Position numbers and translations under genes: made by a program. From contig CCRI01000001.1 in the NCBI GenBank assembly GCA_000985875.1, positions 62,001 through 126,000 on the forward strand: 64,000 bases of DNA, read 5' to 3'. A model generated the notes under the pieces. That model searched no databases. It saw only the letters and a list, made by a program, of their open reading frames with translations, and had not been told where the DNA came from. The first letter of the stretch is position 1. Each line of letters begins with the position of its first letter. Origin of the DNA: Neorhizobium galegae bv. officinalis. GTDB taxonomy: Bacteria > Pseudomonadota > Alphaproteobacteria > Rhizobiales > Rhizobiaceae. This document shows positions 54,686 through 63,363 of this stretch, piece by piece.

Positions 54686-55930
54686 ATGTCAGTTTCAGAT
54701 AGCGTGGCGCAAGGCCATGCGCTGCTGGGCAATTTCACCGGCGGCTCAAATCAGGTGCGGGTCAGGGCCTATAACGAGCGGCTCGTGCTTTCGCTCGTGC
54801 GGCTGAACGGCTCCATGTCGAAGGCGGATATCACCCGGCGCAGCGGGCTTTCGGCCCAGACCGTCTCGGTCATCATGCGGGCGCTCGAAAAGGACGGCCT
54901 TCTATTGCGCGGTGAGCCGGTGCGTGGCCGGGTGGGGCAGCCTTCGGTGCCGATGCGACTCAATCCGGATGCGGTCTATTCGTTCGGGGTGAAGATCGGC
55001 CGGCGTAGCGCCGACCTGGTGCTGATGGATTTCGTCGGCCGCATCCGGCTGCAATATCACGAATCCTACGCCTATCCGCTTCCCGGAAAGATCATCGAGA
55101 TCATCACGTCCGGCATTGCGCGGCTCGAAGGCCAGCTGACCGAGGTGCAGCGCGGCCGTATCGCCGGGATCGGCATTGCCGCGCCATTCGAACTCTGGAA
55201 CTGGGCAGAGGAGGTGGGTGCGCCGCAAGGGGCGATGGAGGTCTGGCGCGGGTTCGATCTGCAGGCTGAAATTGCGAGCAAGGTCCAGCACGCGGTCTAT
55301 CTGCAGAACGACGCGACAAGCGCCTGCGGCGCCGAACTGGTGTTCGGCGTTGGCCCCTCCTATCCGGACTTCGTGTATTTCTTCATCGGATCGTTCATCG
55401 GCGGCGGGATCGTCCTGAATTCGGCGATCTTTTCCGGCCGGACCGGGACCGCGGGCGCTGTCGGGCCGCTTCCCGTGCGTGGTGGCGATGGCGAGACACG
55501 CCAGTTGCTCGATATCGCCTCGATCTTCGTTCTGGAGAATCTCCTGAAGGAGCGGAACGTCGATCCGCAGCCGCTCTGGTATTCCGCCGACGACTGGATC
55601 GATTTCGGGGAGCCGCTCGATCTGTGGATCCGGCAAACAGCCGACGCCCTTGCCCAGGCGATCGTTGCGGCAGCCTCGATCATCGACTTCGGCGCTGCCG
55701 TGATCGACGGCGGTTTTCCGGCCTGGGTCAGGCAACGGATCGTCGCCGCCACCATCGACGCGGTGACACGGCTCGACCTTCAGGGCGTCATCATCCCCGA
55801 TATCATCGAGGGAATGGTCGGCTCCCAGGCGCGGGCGATCGGCGGGGCCAGCCTGCCGATCTTTGCCAAGTACCTCTCCGACCAGAACGTGCTTTTCAAG
55901 GACCTGCGCGAAATGGCGGCGGGTTCATAG
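54686..55930 (+). CDS. frcR: ROK family transcriptional regulator
   Basis: 414 residues. N-terminal HTH YNERLVLSLVRLNGSMSKADITRRSGLSAQTVSVIMRALEKDGLLL (about 29-75), then a ROK sugar-kinase-like domain with GIGIAAPFELWNWAEEVGAP, YLQNDATSACGAELVFG and FIGSFIGGGIVLN. The zinc-binding CxCGxxGC motif of ROK kinases is absent, in agreement with a regulator rather than a kinase. GGGAGGA precedes ATG 54686. Divergent from frcBCA; likely its repressor. Confidence 0.88.
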   Translation: MSVSDSVAQGHALLGNFTGGSNQVRVRAYNERLVLSLVRLNGSMSKADITRRSGLSAQTVSVIMRALEKDGLLLRGEPVRGRVGQPSVPMRLNPDAVYSFGVKIGRRSADLVLMDFVGRIRLQYHESYAYPLPGKIIEIITSGIARLEGQLTEVQRGRIAGIGIAAPFELWNWAEEVGAPQGAMEVWRGFDLQAEIASKVQHAVYLQNDATSACGAELVFGVGPSYPDFVYFFIGSFIGGGIVLNSAIFSGRTGTAGAVGPLPVRGGDGETRQLLDIASIFVLENLLKERNVDPQPLWYSADDWIDFGEPLDLWIRQTADALAQAIVAAASIIDFGAAVIDGGFPAWVRQRIVAATIDAVTRLDLQGVIIPDIIEGMVGSQARAIGGASLPIFAKYLSDQNVLFKDLREMAAGS

Positions 55931-55957
55931 GCGGCGGGATATCGGCCAGATGTCGCC

Positions 55958-56683
55958 TCAGCGGCCCTTCGCCTGACGCCAGCGGGCGAAATCGGTCTTG
56001 GTCTCTTCCTTGGTCGCCGGATAGAGGCCGATGATCGAGCGGCCGTTCAGGACTTCCTCGGTCACGAAATCCTCGAACGCAGTCATTTCGATCACCTCAT
56101 CGGCGATTTCGTCGGCGATGAGCGCGGGGATGATGACGACCCCCTCGTTGTCTCCGACCACCACGTCGCCCGGCCAGACGGCGACGTCGCCGCAGCCGAT
56201 GGGCACGTTGATGTCGAGTGCCTGGTGCAGGGTGAGATTGGTCGGGGCGGAGGGGCGGTTGTGGTAGGTACGGATGCCGAGTTCGGCGATCTCGGGGCTG
56301 TCGCGAAAACCGCCGTCGGTGACGACGCCGGCGACACCGCGCACCATCAGGCGCGAGACTAGGATGGAGCCGGCGGAGGCCGCGCGGGGATCCTTGCGGC
56401 TGTCCATGACCATGACATGGCCGGGTGGGCATCGCTCGACGGCGGCACGCTGCGGATGCTCCGGGTTCTGGAACACCGAGAGCGGGTTCAGGTCTTCGCG
56501 CGCCGGGATGTAGCGCAATGTGAAGGCCTGGCCGACCATGTTCTTAGGCTTTTGGGAAAGTGGCCGGACATCCTGGATGAACTGGTTGCGCAGGCCGCGC
56601 TTGAAGAGCGCGGTGCAGATCGTCGCGCAGCTGATGCCCTCGTATTTCTGGCGCGTGGTGTCGGAAAGAACGTAGTCGGTCAT
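55958..56683 (-). CDS. RraA-like protein (possible aldolase-like enzyme)
   Basis: 241 residues. Family signature: TICTALFKRGLRNQFIQDVRPLS at the start, VMVMDSRKDPRAASAGSILVSRLMVRGVAGVVTDGGFRDSPEI, and PIGCGDVAVWPGDVVVGDNEGVVIIPA. The G-x-x-R-D (here GGFRDS) motif is that of the HMG/CHA aldolases and the RraA fold. It is downstream of a sugar-acid dehydratase, so a lyase of that pathway is as plausible as RNase E inhibition. 26 bases after araD. Confidence 0.85.
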   Translation of the reverse strand: MTDYVLSDTTRQKYEGISCATICTALFKRGLRNQFIQDVRPLSQKPKNMVGQAFTLRYIPAREDLNPLSVFQNPEHPQRAAVERCPPGHVMVMDSRKDPRAASAGSILVSRLMVRGVAGVVTDGGFRDSPEIAELGIRTYHNRPSAPTNLTLHQALDINVPIGCGDVAVWPGDVVVGDNEGVVIIPALIADEIADEVIEMTAFEDFVTEEVLNGRSIIGLYPATKEETKTDFARWRQAKGR

Positions 56684-56709
56684 GGGGTCTCCACTCGGAA
56701 ATACCGGAA

Positions 56710-58440
56710 TCAGAAAATATCGGGCTCGCCGGCGGTGGCGCCGAACTCCCGTTCGAGGAAGTCGAAGTCGCAGCCCTCGTTGGCCTGCTTGATGTGCTTG
56801 GAGAACATCCAGCCATAGCCGCGTTCGTACTTGTCGGCGGGCGCCACCCATTCGGCGCGGCGCTTGGCAAGCGTTTCCTCGTCTACCAGCATGTCGATCG
56901 AGCGGTTCGGCAGGTCGACGCGGATGATGTCGCCGGTGCGCACCAGCGACAGTGGGCCGCCGATATGGGCTTCAGGCGCCACATGCAGGATGCAGGCGCC
57001 GTAGCTCGTGCCGGACATGCGGGCATCGGAAATGCGCAGCATGTCGCGATAACCCTGTTTGAGGATCTTCTTCGGGATCGGCAGCATGCCCCATTCCGGC
57101 ATGCCGGGTCCGCCCTTCGGGCCTGCATTGCGCAGGATCAGGACGTGATCGGCGGTGACGTCGAGGTCCTCGCGGTCGATCATCGCCTTCATTTCGGGAT
57201 AACTGTCGAAGACGAGGGCAGGGCCTTCGTGCACCCGCAGCCGAGGCTCGCAGGCGGAAGGCTTCATGACGCAGCCGTCCGGGGCGAGGTTGCCCCTGAG
57301 GACCGCCAGCGAACCCTCATGATAGATCGGGTTCGACAGCGGGCGGATGACGTCGCTGTTGTAGACTTCGGCGCCTTTCAGCGTCTCGCCGAGCGGGTAG
57401 CCGCTGACGGTCATGGCATCGAGTTTCAGGAGATCCTTGATCTCCGACATCAGGGCGCGCAGGCCCCCGGCGTAATAGAAGTCTTCCATCAGATATTTGT
57501 CGCCGGATGGACGGATGTTGGCGACAACAGGCGTCGTGCGTCCCGCCTTGTCCAGATCGTCCAGCGTCAGCGGCACGCCGGCGCGGCGAGCCATCGACAG
57601 TAGATGCACGACCGCGTTGGTGGAACAGCCCGTCGCCATGGCGACCGTCGTCGCATTGTGGACTGCATCCGGCGTGATGATCTTGTCAGGTGTCAGCTCG
57701 TCCCAGACCATTTCGACGATCCGGCGGCCGCAGCGCGTGCTCATGCGGATATGATTGACGTCCGCGGCGGGAATCGAGCTTGCACCGGGGAGGGTGAGGC
57801 CGAGCGCCTCGGTAATCGCGGTCATGGTGCTTGCGGTGCCGAAGGTCATGCAATGGCCGTAGGAGCGGGCAATGCCTTCCTCGACGCCAGTCCATTGTTC
57901 TTCGGAAATCGTGCCGGCGCGGCGCTCGTCCCAGTATTTCCAGGCATCCGAGCCGGAGCCCAGCCATTCGCCCTTGTAATTGCCGCGCAGCATCGGGCCG
58001 GCCGGCAGGAAGATCATCGGGAAACCGGCGCTGATCGCACCCATGACGAGGGCCGGCGTGGTCTTGTCGCAGCCGCCCATCAGCACCGCCCCGTCGACCG
58101 GATGGGCGCGCAACAATTCCTCGGCCTCCATGGCGAGGAAGTTGCGATAGAGCATCGATGTCGGCTTCAGTGCGCTTTCGGACAGCGACTGGACCGGAAG
58201 TTCGACCGGGAAGCCGCCGGCCTGAAGCACGCCGCGCTTCACGTGTTCGACGCGATCCTTGAAATGGGCGTGGCAGGCGTTGAGGTCGGACCAGGTATTG
58301 AGGATGGCGATGATCGGTTTCTTGCCCCAATCTTTCTCGTCAAAACCCATCTGCATCATTCGGGAGCGGTGTCCCGACGAACGGAGATCATCCGGCGCGA
58401 ACCAACGGGCGCTGCGGAGATCGGCTGCTTCCTTAGTCAT
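56710..58440 (-). CDS. araD: IlvD/Edd family dehydratase (L-arabinonate dehydratase-like)
   Basis: 576 residues. [Fe-S] dehydratase of sugar acids. Cys motifs LMGGCDKTTPALVMGA and MATGCSTNAVVHLLSMARRAG, SSIPAADVNHIRMSTRCGRRI, NIRPSGDKYLMEDFYYAGG and DARMSGTSYGACILHVAPEAHIGGPLSLVRTGD are characteristic. ATG 58440 fits the family start. Together with the GntR regulator, likely degrades an aldonic acid to a 2-keto-3-deoxy acid. The substrate is inferred by similarity to AraD; xylonate or galactonate are other options. Confidence 0.87.
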   Translation of the reverse strand: MTKEAADLRSARWFAPDDLRSSGHRSRMMQMGFDEKDWGKKPIIAILNTWSDLNACHAHFKDRVEHVKRGVLQAGGFPVELPVQSLSESALKPTSMLYRNFLAMEAEELLRAHPVDGAVLMGGCDKTTPALVMGAISAGFPMIFLPAGPMLRGNYKGEWLGSGSDAWKYWDERRAGTISEEQWTGVEEGIARSYGHCMTFGTASTMTAITEALGLTLPGASSIPAADVNHIRMSTRCGRRIVEMVWDELTPDKIITPDAVHNATTVAMATGCSTNAVVHLLSMARRAGVPLTLDDLDKAGRTTPVVANIRPSGDKYLMEDFYYAGGLRALMSEIKDLLKLDAMTVSGYPLGETLKGAEVYNSDVIRPLSNPIYHEGSLAVLRGNLAPDGCVMKPSACEPRLRVHEGPALVFDSYPEMKAMIDREDLDVTADHVLILRNAGPKGGPGMPEWGMLPIPKKILKQGYRDMLRISDARMSGTSYGACILHVAPEAHIGGPLSLVRTGDIIRVDLPNRSIDMLVDEETLAKRRAEWVAPADKYERGYGWMFSKHIKQANEGCDFDFLEREFGATAGEPDIF

Positions 58441-58545
58441 GCTTGCTCTTCCAGAAATCCTGCCATCGTTCCGGGAGCGATTCTGTTTCGATCCCGGGGA
58501 CGAGCTCCTCCCGCCCGGCGTCAACTTAAACACGCTCGTTTTAAA

Positions 58546-58557
58546 TTGATATATCAA
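58546..58557 (+). promoter_or_regulatory. 12-base palindrome, likely GntR operator
   Basis: TTGATATATCAA is a perfect palindrome in the 162-base divergent region between araD and the GntR gene. FadR/FCD regulators often bind such T-T-G-A-T-A type sites. Confidence 0.7.
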
Positions 58558-58602
58558 ATTTCAGATGGTAGATCGGCACCAGGAACAAGGTGGAGGACGC
58601 GG

Positions 58603-59280
58603 ATGGGGATTGATAACGCGCTTCTGCCGGTGGCGCCGGTTTTTCTGAAAAGCCTGCGCGACCACGTTTACGGGCTGGTACGCGATGCCATTCTTTCCGG
58701 CCGGCTGAAGAGCGGCGAGAAGCTGAACGAGCGCCACCTCGCGGGCCAGCTCGGCATAAGCACGACACCGCTGAAGGAGGCTTTGCGCGTGCTCGAGGCC
58801 GAAGGGCTGGTACGGTCGGAGCCTCGCCGCGGTATCTATGTCACCTTCAATGCCGGTCAGGCGGAGGAGATGATGCTGGCGCGTGCAGCACTCGAGAGCA
58901 TGATTTCTCGCCAGGCCGCCAAGCGGGTGAAGGACGAGGATGTAGCCCTGATGCGCGAACTGATCGTCGAGATGCGGGCCGGCCTCCAGACGGTCGACGT
59001 GCTGCAACTCATCGCCCTCAACGAGCGCTTCCACAACGTCATCCATGAAGCGTCCGGCTGCGGCTATCTGCGTCGCCTGCAAGGCGGCCAGAGCATCTAC
59101 ACCCATACAGCCCGTCTCAGCGTGCTGTCGGAGGAGCGGGAGCGTTTTCTGGCGGTCGAGGAGCATGAAGCCATTGCCAATGCGATCGCAAACCGCGATC
59201 CCGACCTCGCCGAGCGCCTGATGCGAGATCACGTCCTTCGCTCGGGCGAGAAACATCTGATCCGCGTCTCGCAAGCCTGA
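58603..59280 (+). CDS. GntR family regulator (FadR/FCD)
   Basis: 225 residues. HTH at about 15-75: LRDHVYGLVRDAILSGRLKSGEKLNERHLAGQLGISTTPLKEALRVLEAEGLV. FCD effector domain with metal-binding residues D..N..FH..I, seen in ALNERFHNVIHEASG and ERLMRDHV. Ligand likely a sugar acid. ATG 58603 follows GGTGGAGGACGCGG. Divergent from araD. Confidence 0.9.
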   Translation: MGIDNALLPVAPVFLKSLRDHVYGLVRDAILSGRLKSGEKLNERHLAGQLGISTTPLKEALRVLEAEGLVRSEPRRGIYVTFNAGQAEEMMLARAALESMISRQAAKRVKDEDVALMRELIVEMRAGLQTVDVLQLIALNERFHNVIHEASGCGYLRRLQGGQSIYTHTARLSVLSEERERFLAVEEHEAIANAIANRDPDLAERLMRDHVLRSGEKHLIRVSQA

Positions 59281-59525
59281 AAACAAGGCAAACGAGGGCT
59301 TGATCGTGAGGTTGGCACCGCCAATGAGATCGGTGGCTGAATTGCGGCCACAGATCTTATGAGCTAGGTCGATCGGCGTGTAAAAATGCACCGCACAAAA
59401 TATTGCCCGGTGCGCCCTTCCAGAACTCGCACATTCCATAAGTCGCCCTACATAAGGTTGGCTTTTATGTGTTCCAGGCCAAGTCAAACGAGGTGGTGAC
59501 TGGCGATCCGGAGGGAAATTCTGTC

Positions 59526-60437
59526 ATGTCTTTGAAAAAGAAGCTTTTAGGCATTGCTTTCGCGCTTGGCGTTTCGGCCACCATGGCGAATGCCCAGGTC
59601 GTCGTCTCGTCCAAGATCGATACCGAAGGGGGCGTGCTGGGCAATATCATCCTTGCGATGCTGAAGGCCAACAACATCCACGCCACGGACCGCATCCAGC
59701 TCGGTGCGACGCCGGTCGTGCGCAAGGCAATCACCGCCGGCGAGATCGACATCTATCCGGAATATACCGGCAATGGCGCCTTCTTCTTCGAGAAGGGCGA
59801 CGATCCGGCTTGGAAGAACCCGCAGAAGGCCTATGAAGCGGTCAAGAAGCTCGATTACGACGCCAACAAGATCGTCTGGTTGACGCCGTCTTCGGCCAAC
59901 AACACCTGGGCGATCGCCGTCCGCAAGGACGTTGCCGATGCCAACAAGCTGAAGACGCTGACCGATTTCGGCAAATATGTCGCCGGCGGCGGCAAGATCG
60001 TGCTGGCGGCATCGTCGGAATTCGTCAACTCGGCTGCAGCCCTGCCGGCCTTCCAGACGACCTACGGCTTCAAGCTGAAGCCCGACCAGCTGATCACGCT
60101 CTCCGGCGGCGATACGGCGGCAACCATCGCCGCTGCCGCCAATAAGACCAATAATGCGAATGCTGCCATGGTCTACGGCACTGACGGCGGCATTGCGCCT
60201 TCCGGCCTTGTGGTTCTCGAAGACGACAAGGGCGTTCAGCCGGTCTACCAGCCAACCCCGATCATCCGCGAAGAGGCGCTCAAGAAAAACCCGACCATCG
60301 AGGCGGTGCTGAAGCCGGTCTTCGCCAAGCTCGACCTCGTCACTCTGCAGGACCTCAACGGACGTGTGCAGGTCGGCGGCGAGCCGGCCAAGGCGGTTGC
60401 CGAGGACTTTCTCAAGAAGAATGGCTTCCTGAAGTAA
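59526..60437 (+). CDS. Osmoprotectant-binding protein (OsmF/YehZ-like)
   Basis: 303 residues. Sec signal 1-23. The mature chain has VVVSSKIDTEGGVLGNIILAMLKANNIHATDRIQLGATPVVRKAITAGEIDIYPEYTGNGAFFF and SGGDTAATIAAAANKTNNANAAMVYGTDGGI, OpuAC/YehZ hallmarks. Binds a quaternary amine such as glycine betaine in known members. GGAGGG is 10 bases upstream. A terminator follows the gene inside the operon. Confidence 0.9.
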   Translation: MSLKKKLLGIAFALGVSATMANAQVVVSSKIDTEGGVLGNIILAMLKANNIHATDRIQLGATPVVRKAITAGEIDIYPEYTGNGAFFFEKGDDPAWKNPQKAYEAVKKLDYDANKIVWLTPSSANNTWAIAVRKDVADANKLKTLTDFGKYVAGGGKIVLAASSEFVNSAAALPAFQTTYGFKLKPDQLITLSGGDTAATIAAAANKTNNANAAMVYGTDGGIAPSGLVVLEDDKGVQPVYQPTPIIREEALKKNPTIEAVLKPVFAKLDLVTLQDLNGRVQVGGEPAKAVAEDFLKKNGFLK

Positions 60438-60469
60438 TTCCTTTTCGGCGCAGTTTCGTGTCAACATGG

Positions 60470-60496
60470 GCCGGGCGCTCGAACGCCCGGCTTTTT
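60470..60496 (+). terminator. Intra-operon terminator after the osmoprotectant-binding gene
   Basis: Perfect stem GCCGGGCG/CGCCCGGC with a 6-base loop followed by TTTTT. It lies between the binding-protein gene and the permease. Partial termination would make binding protein in excess over the membrane parts, a common arrangement. Confidence 0.8.
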
Positions 60497-60521
60497 CATC
60501 GGTCGTAAGGCGGGGGGCGGT

Positions 60522-61688
60522 TTGAGAGTTCGGTTCGACAAGCTCGGCATCGTCATAGCCCTTCTTGCCGCCTATGGCGTGCTCTGGTCGTCCTTCGCGA
60601 CGCTCAAGCCCAACCGCATCGTGCAGGGACAGGCGGAGTCGATGCTCCAGTCACTGCCGGCCTGGGCTGGCTGGGGTCTGGTCGGCGTGCTGGTTGTCGC
60701 GATCACAGCTGCACTCTTTCGCACGTCTCCCTGGATCAAGCTGATTGCCGCCGTCGCGGCGCTGACGGCACTGACGCTTTCGATCGGATACGCGGCGACA
60801 TTCCTGACACCGGCCGGCAATACCTATGCCCGCGTCTCACCCGCCTCAGGCTTCTGGATACTGCTGTTCGCCTTCGCGCTTCTGGCAGCCGATGCGATCA
60901 CGCGGCTCGATCCGCCGCCGGCAATGCGGGTGCTGTTTCTGGTCCTGGCGGCGCTCGGCGCTGGCGCGCTGCTGATGTCAGGGAGCTGGGACGGGCTGTC
61001 GATCATGAAGGAATATTCCGGCCGCGCCGACGTATTCTGGGTCGAGGCGGGCAAGCATGTGGAACTGGCGCTTGGCTCGCTGTTTGCTGCCGTCCTGGTG
61101 GGGTTGCCGCTCGGTATTCTCTGTCATCGGGTGGCACCTCTCAGGGACGGCGTGCTCAACACGCTGAACCTCGTCCAGACCATCCCGTCGATCGCGCTTT
61201 TCGGCCTGTTGATCGCGCCGCTCGGCTGGATCGCCGCCAATGTACCGGGGGCTGCGGCGCTCGGCATCCGCGGCATCGGGGGAGCCCCAGCCTTCGTGGC
61301 GCTGTTCCTCTATTCGCTGCTGCCTGTCGTTGCCAATACCGTCGTCGGACTTGCCGGCGTGCCGCGCGCCGCCAATGATGCCGCCCGCGGTATCGGCATG
61401 ACCGGCCGCCAGCGACTGTTCAAGGTCGAGTTCCCGTTGGCGCTGCCGGTCATTTTGACGGCGATCCGCATCGTGCTCGTCCAGAATATCGGCATGGCGA
61501 CGATTGCCGCGCTGATCGGCGGCGGTGGTTTCGGCGTCTTCGTCTTCCAGGGTATCGGCCAGACGGCGATGGACCTGGTACTGCTCGGCGCTGTACCGAC
61601 CGTGGCGCTCGCCTTTGCCTCAGCTGTCGTCCTCGATGCGCTGGTCGAAATGAACTCCCGCGTCCCCAACGGAGCCAGATCCGCATGA
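60522..61688 (+). CDS. Osmoprotectant ABC permease with extra N-terminal membrane region
   Basis: 388 residues, longer than the usual 210-250 of OpuB/YehW permeases; the first 170 residues carry about five extra helices (YehY-like). The BPD domain has the loop GVPRAANDAARGIGMTGRQRLFKVEFPLALPVILTAIRI. TTG 60522 has GGGGGG upstream. Overlaps the ATPase by 4 bases. Confidence 0.88.
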   Translation: MRVRFDKLGIVIALLAAYGVLWSSFATLKPNRIVQGQAESMLQSLPAWAGWGLVGVLVVAITAALFRTSPWIKLIAAVAALTALTLSIGYAATFLTPAGNTYARVSPASGFWILLFAFALLAADAITRLDPPPAMRVLFLVLAALGAGALLMSGSWDGLSIMKEYSGRADVFWVEAGKHVELALGSLFAAVLVGLPLGILCHRVAPLRDGVLNTLNLVQTIPSIALFGLLIAPLGWIAANVPGAAALGIRGIGGAPAFVALFLYSLLPVVANTVVGLAGVPRAANDAARGIGMTGRQRLFKVEFPLALPVILTAIRIVLVQNIGMATIAALIGGGGFGVFVFQGIGQTAMDLVLLGAVPTVALAFASAVVLDALVEMNSRVPNGARSA

Positions 61689-62623
61689 TCGAGATCGACG
61701 CCATTACCAAGCGCTATGACGGTGTTACCGTCGTCGACAACGTCTCGATGGTAATCGAGCCGCGCACCGTCACGGTCGTCGTCGGCACGTCCGGTTCGGG
61801 CAAGACGACGCTGATCCGGATGATCAACCGGCTGGTGGAGGCGAGCGAGGGCGCCATCCGGCTCGACGGCGAGGACAACCGGTCGATACCGGGCTACGAG
61901 TTGCGGCGTCGGATCGGCTACGCCATCCAAGGCCACGGGCTTTTCCCGCACCGGACGGTGGCGCAGAACATTGCGACAGTGCCTGGCCTGCTCGGCTGGA
62001 CGAAGGCCCGCACCGACGCCAAGGTCGAGGAATTGCTGACGCTCTTCCAGCTCGATCCGAAGACGTTCGGGCCGCGTTATCCGCACGAGCTTTCCGGCGG
62101 CCAGCAGCAGCGCGTCGGGGTGGCACGGGCGTTAGCCGCCGAACCGAATGTGCTGTTGATGGACGAGCCCTTCGGGGCACTCGACCCGATCATCCGCGCC
62201 AAGGCGCAGGAGGATCTGCTGGCGATCCAGAAACATTTCGGTACGACCATCGTGCTCGTCACCCACGACATGAACGAGGCCTTTCATCTCGCCGACAAGA
62301 TCGCGGTGATGGACAAGGGCAGGGTGGTGCAATACGGGCCGCCGGCCGAACTGGTGCGGGCGCCGGCCACGCCCTTCGTCGAAACGCTGATCGGCGACGC
62401 GGAGCGGCCGTTCCGACTGCTGTCGATCGCAAAGACCGGAGCGGCGGCGGAGCCGGGCGAGGCGGAAGGCGAGCCGATCCGCGAGGACAGGAGCCAGCAG
62501 GAAGCGCTCGCCGATCTGATCTGGAGCGGCCGGGATGCGCTTCCGGTGATCTCCAGGAACGGAGTTCCAATGGGTCGGGTGACCCTCGACGCGATCCTCA
62601 AGCGCGCCGCGAGGCCGCGATGA
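61685..62623 (+). CDS. Osmoprotectant ABC ATPase (YehX/OpuBA-like)
   Basis: 312 residues. Walker A GTSGSGKTT (about 38-46), Q-loop AIQGHGLFPHRTV, signature [16 protein letters not shown], Walker [14 protein letters not shown]-loop THD. The C-terminal part (about 245-305) is a CBS-like region with ALADLIWSGRDALPVISRNGVPMGRVTL. Confidence 0.93.
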   Translation: MIEIDAITKRYDGVTVVDNVSMVIEPRTVTVVVGTSGSGKTTLIRMINRLVEASEGAIRLDGEDNRSIPGYELRRRIGYAIQGHGLFPHRTVAQNIATVPGLLGWTKARTDAKVEELLTLFQLDPKTFGPRYPHELSGGQQQRVGVARALAAEPNVLLMDEPFGALDPIIRAKAQEDLLAIQKHFGTTIVLVTHDMNEAFHLADKIAVMDKGRVVQYGPPAELVRAPATPFVETLIGDAERPFRLLSIAKTGAAAEPGEAEGEPIREDRSQQEALADLIWSGRDALPVISRNGVPMGRVTLDAILKRAARPR

Positions 62624-63363
62624 GGGCTTGGGTGCCGGCCATCCTGCGCGGTCTTCTGCTTCTCGTGCTGATCGCCTTCCTGGTGTCGCCGGGAAGTTTC
62701 GAGCCGCTGTTGAAGCCCCTCGTCCAGCCGAACGCGCCGGCGATCTACAATCAGGGTAGCCTGCTCAGCCTGACGCTGCTGCATTTGCGGACGGTCCTTA
62801 TCGCAACGCTGGCCGCGACGATCATTGCCGTGCTTCTGGCGATCCTTGTTACAAGACCGTTCGGAGCCGAATTTCTGGCGCTGTCCCGCAGCCTGGTGAA
62901 TATCGGCCAGACGTTTCCGCCGGTCGCGGTGCTGGCACTTGCCGTTCCGGCCGTCGGCTTCGGTGAGAAACCGACGCTGATTGCGCTTTTTCTCTACGGC
63001 CTTCTGCCGATCTTCGAGAATACGCTGACGGCGCTCACCAACCTGCCGCGGTCGGTGATGGAGGCGGCGCGCGGTTCCGGCATGACCCCTTTGCAGCGGC
63101 TCATTCAGGTTGAGCTGCCGTTGTCCCTGCCGGTGGTTGTCGCCGGCATCAGACTTTCGGTGGTGATCAGCCTGGCCACAGCGACGATCGGCTCGACGGT
63201 CGCGGCAAAGACGCTTGGCGAGGTGATCATCGCCGGGCTGCAGTCCAACAACCTTGCCTTCGTGCTGCAGGGCGGCCTGATCGTCGGGGCGCTGGCCGTG
63301 CTGATCTATGATGGGCTCTCGGCCGTCGAGGCCATGATCGCCCGCCGGACGGGTGCGGCCTAA
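62620..63363 (+). CDS. Osmoprotectant ABC permease (YehW-like)
   Basis: 247 residues with a classic OpuBB/YehW length. Loop NLPRSVMEAARGSGMTPLQRLIQVELPLSLPVVVAGIRLSVVISLATATIGSTVAA. Overlaps the ATPase stop (ATGA) and converges with the EamA gene by 4 bases. Confidence 0.92.
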   Translation: MRAWVPAILRGLLLLVLIAFLVSPGSFEPLLKPLVQPNAPAIYNQGSLLSLTLLHLRTVLIATLAATIIAVLLAILVTRPFGAEFLALSRSLVNIGQTFPPVAVLALAVPAVGFGEKPTLIALFLYGLLPIFENTLTALTNLPRSVMEAARGSGMTPLQRLIQVELPLSLPVVVAGIRLSVVISLATATIGSTVAAKTLGEVIIAGLQSNNLAFVLQGGLIVGALAVLIYDGLSAVEAMIARRTGAA

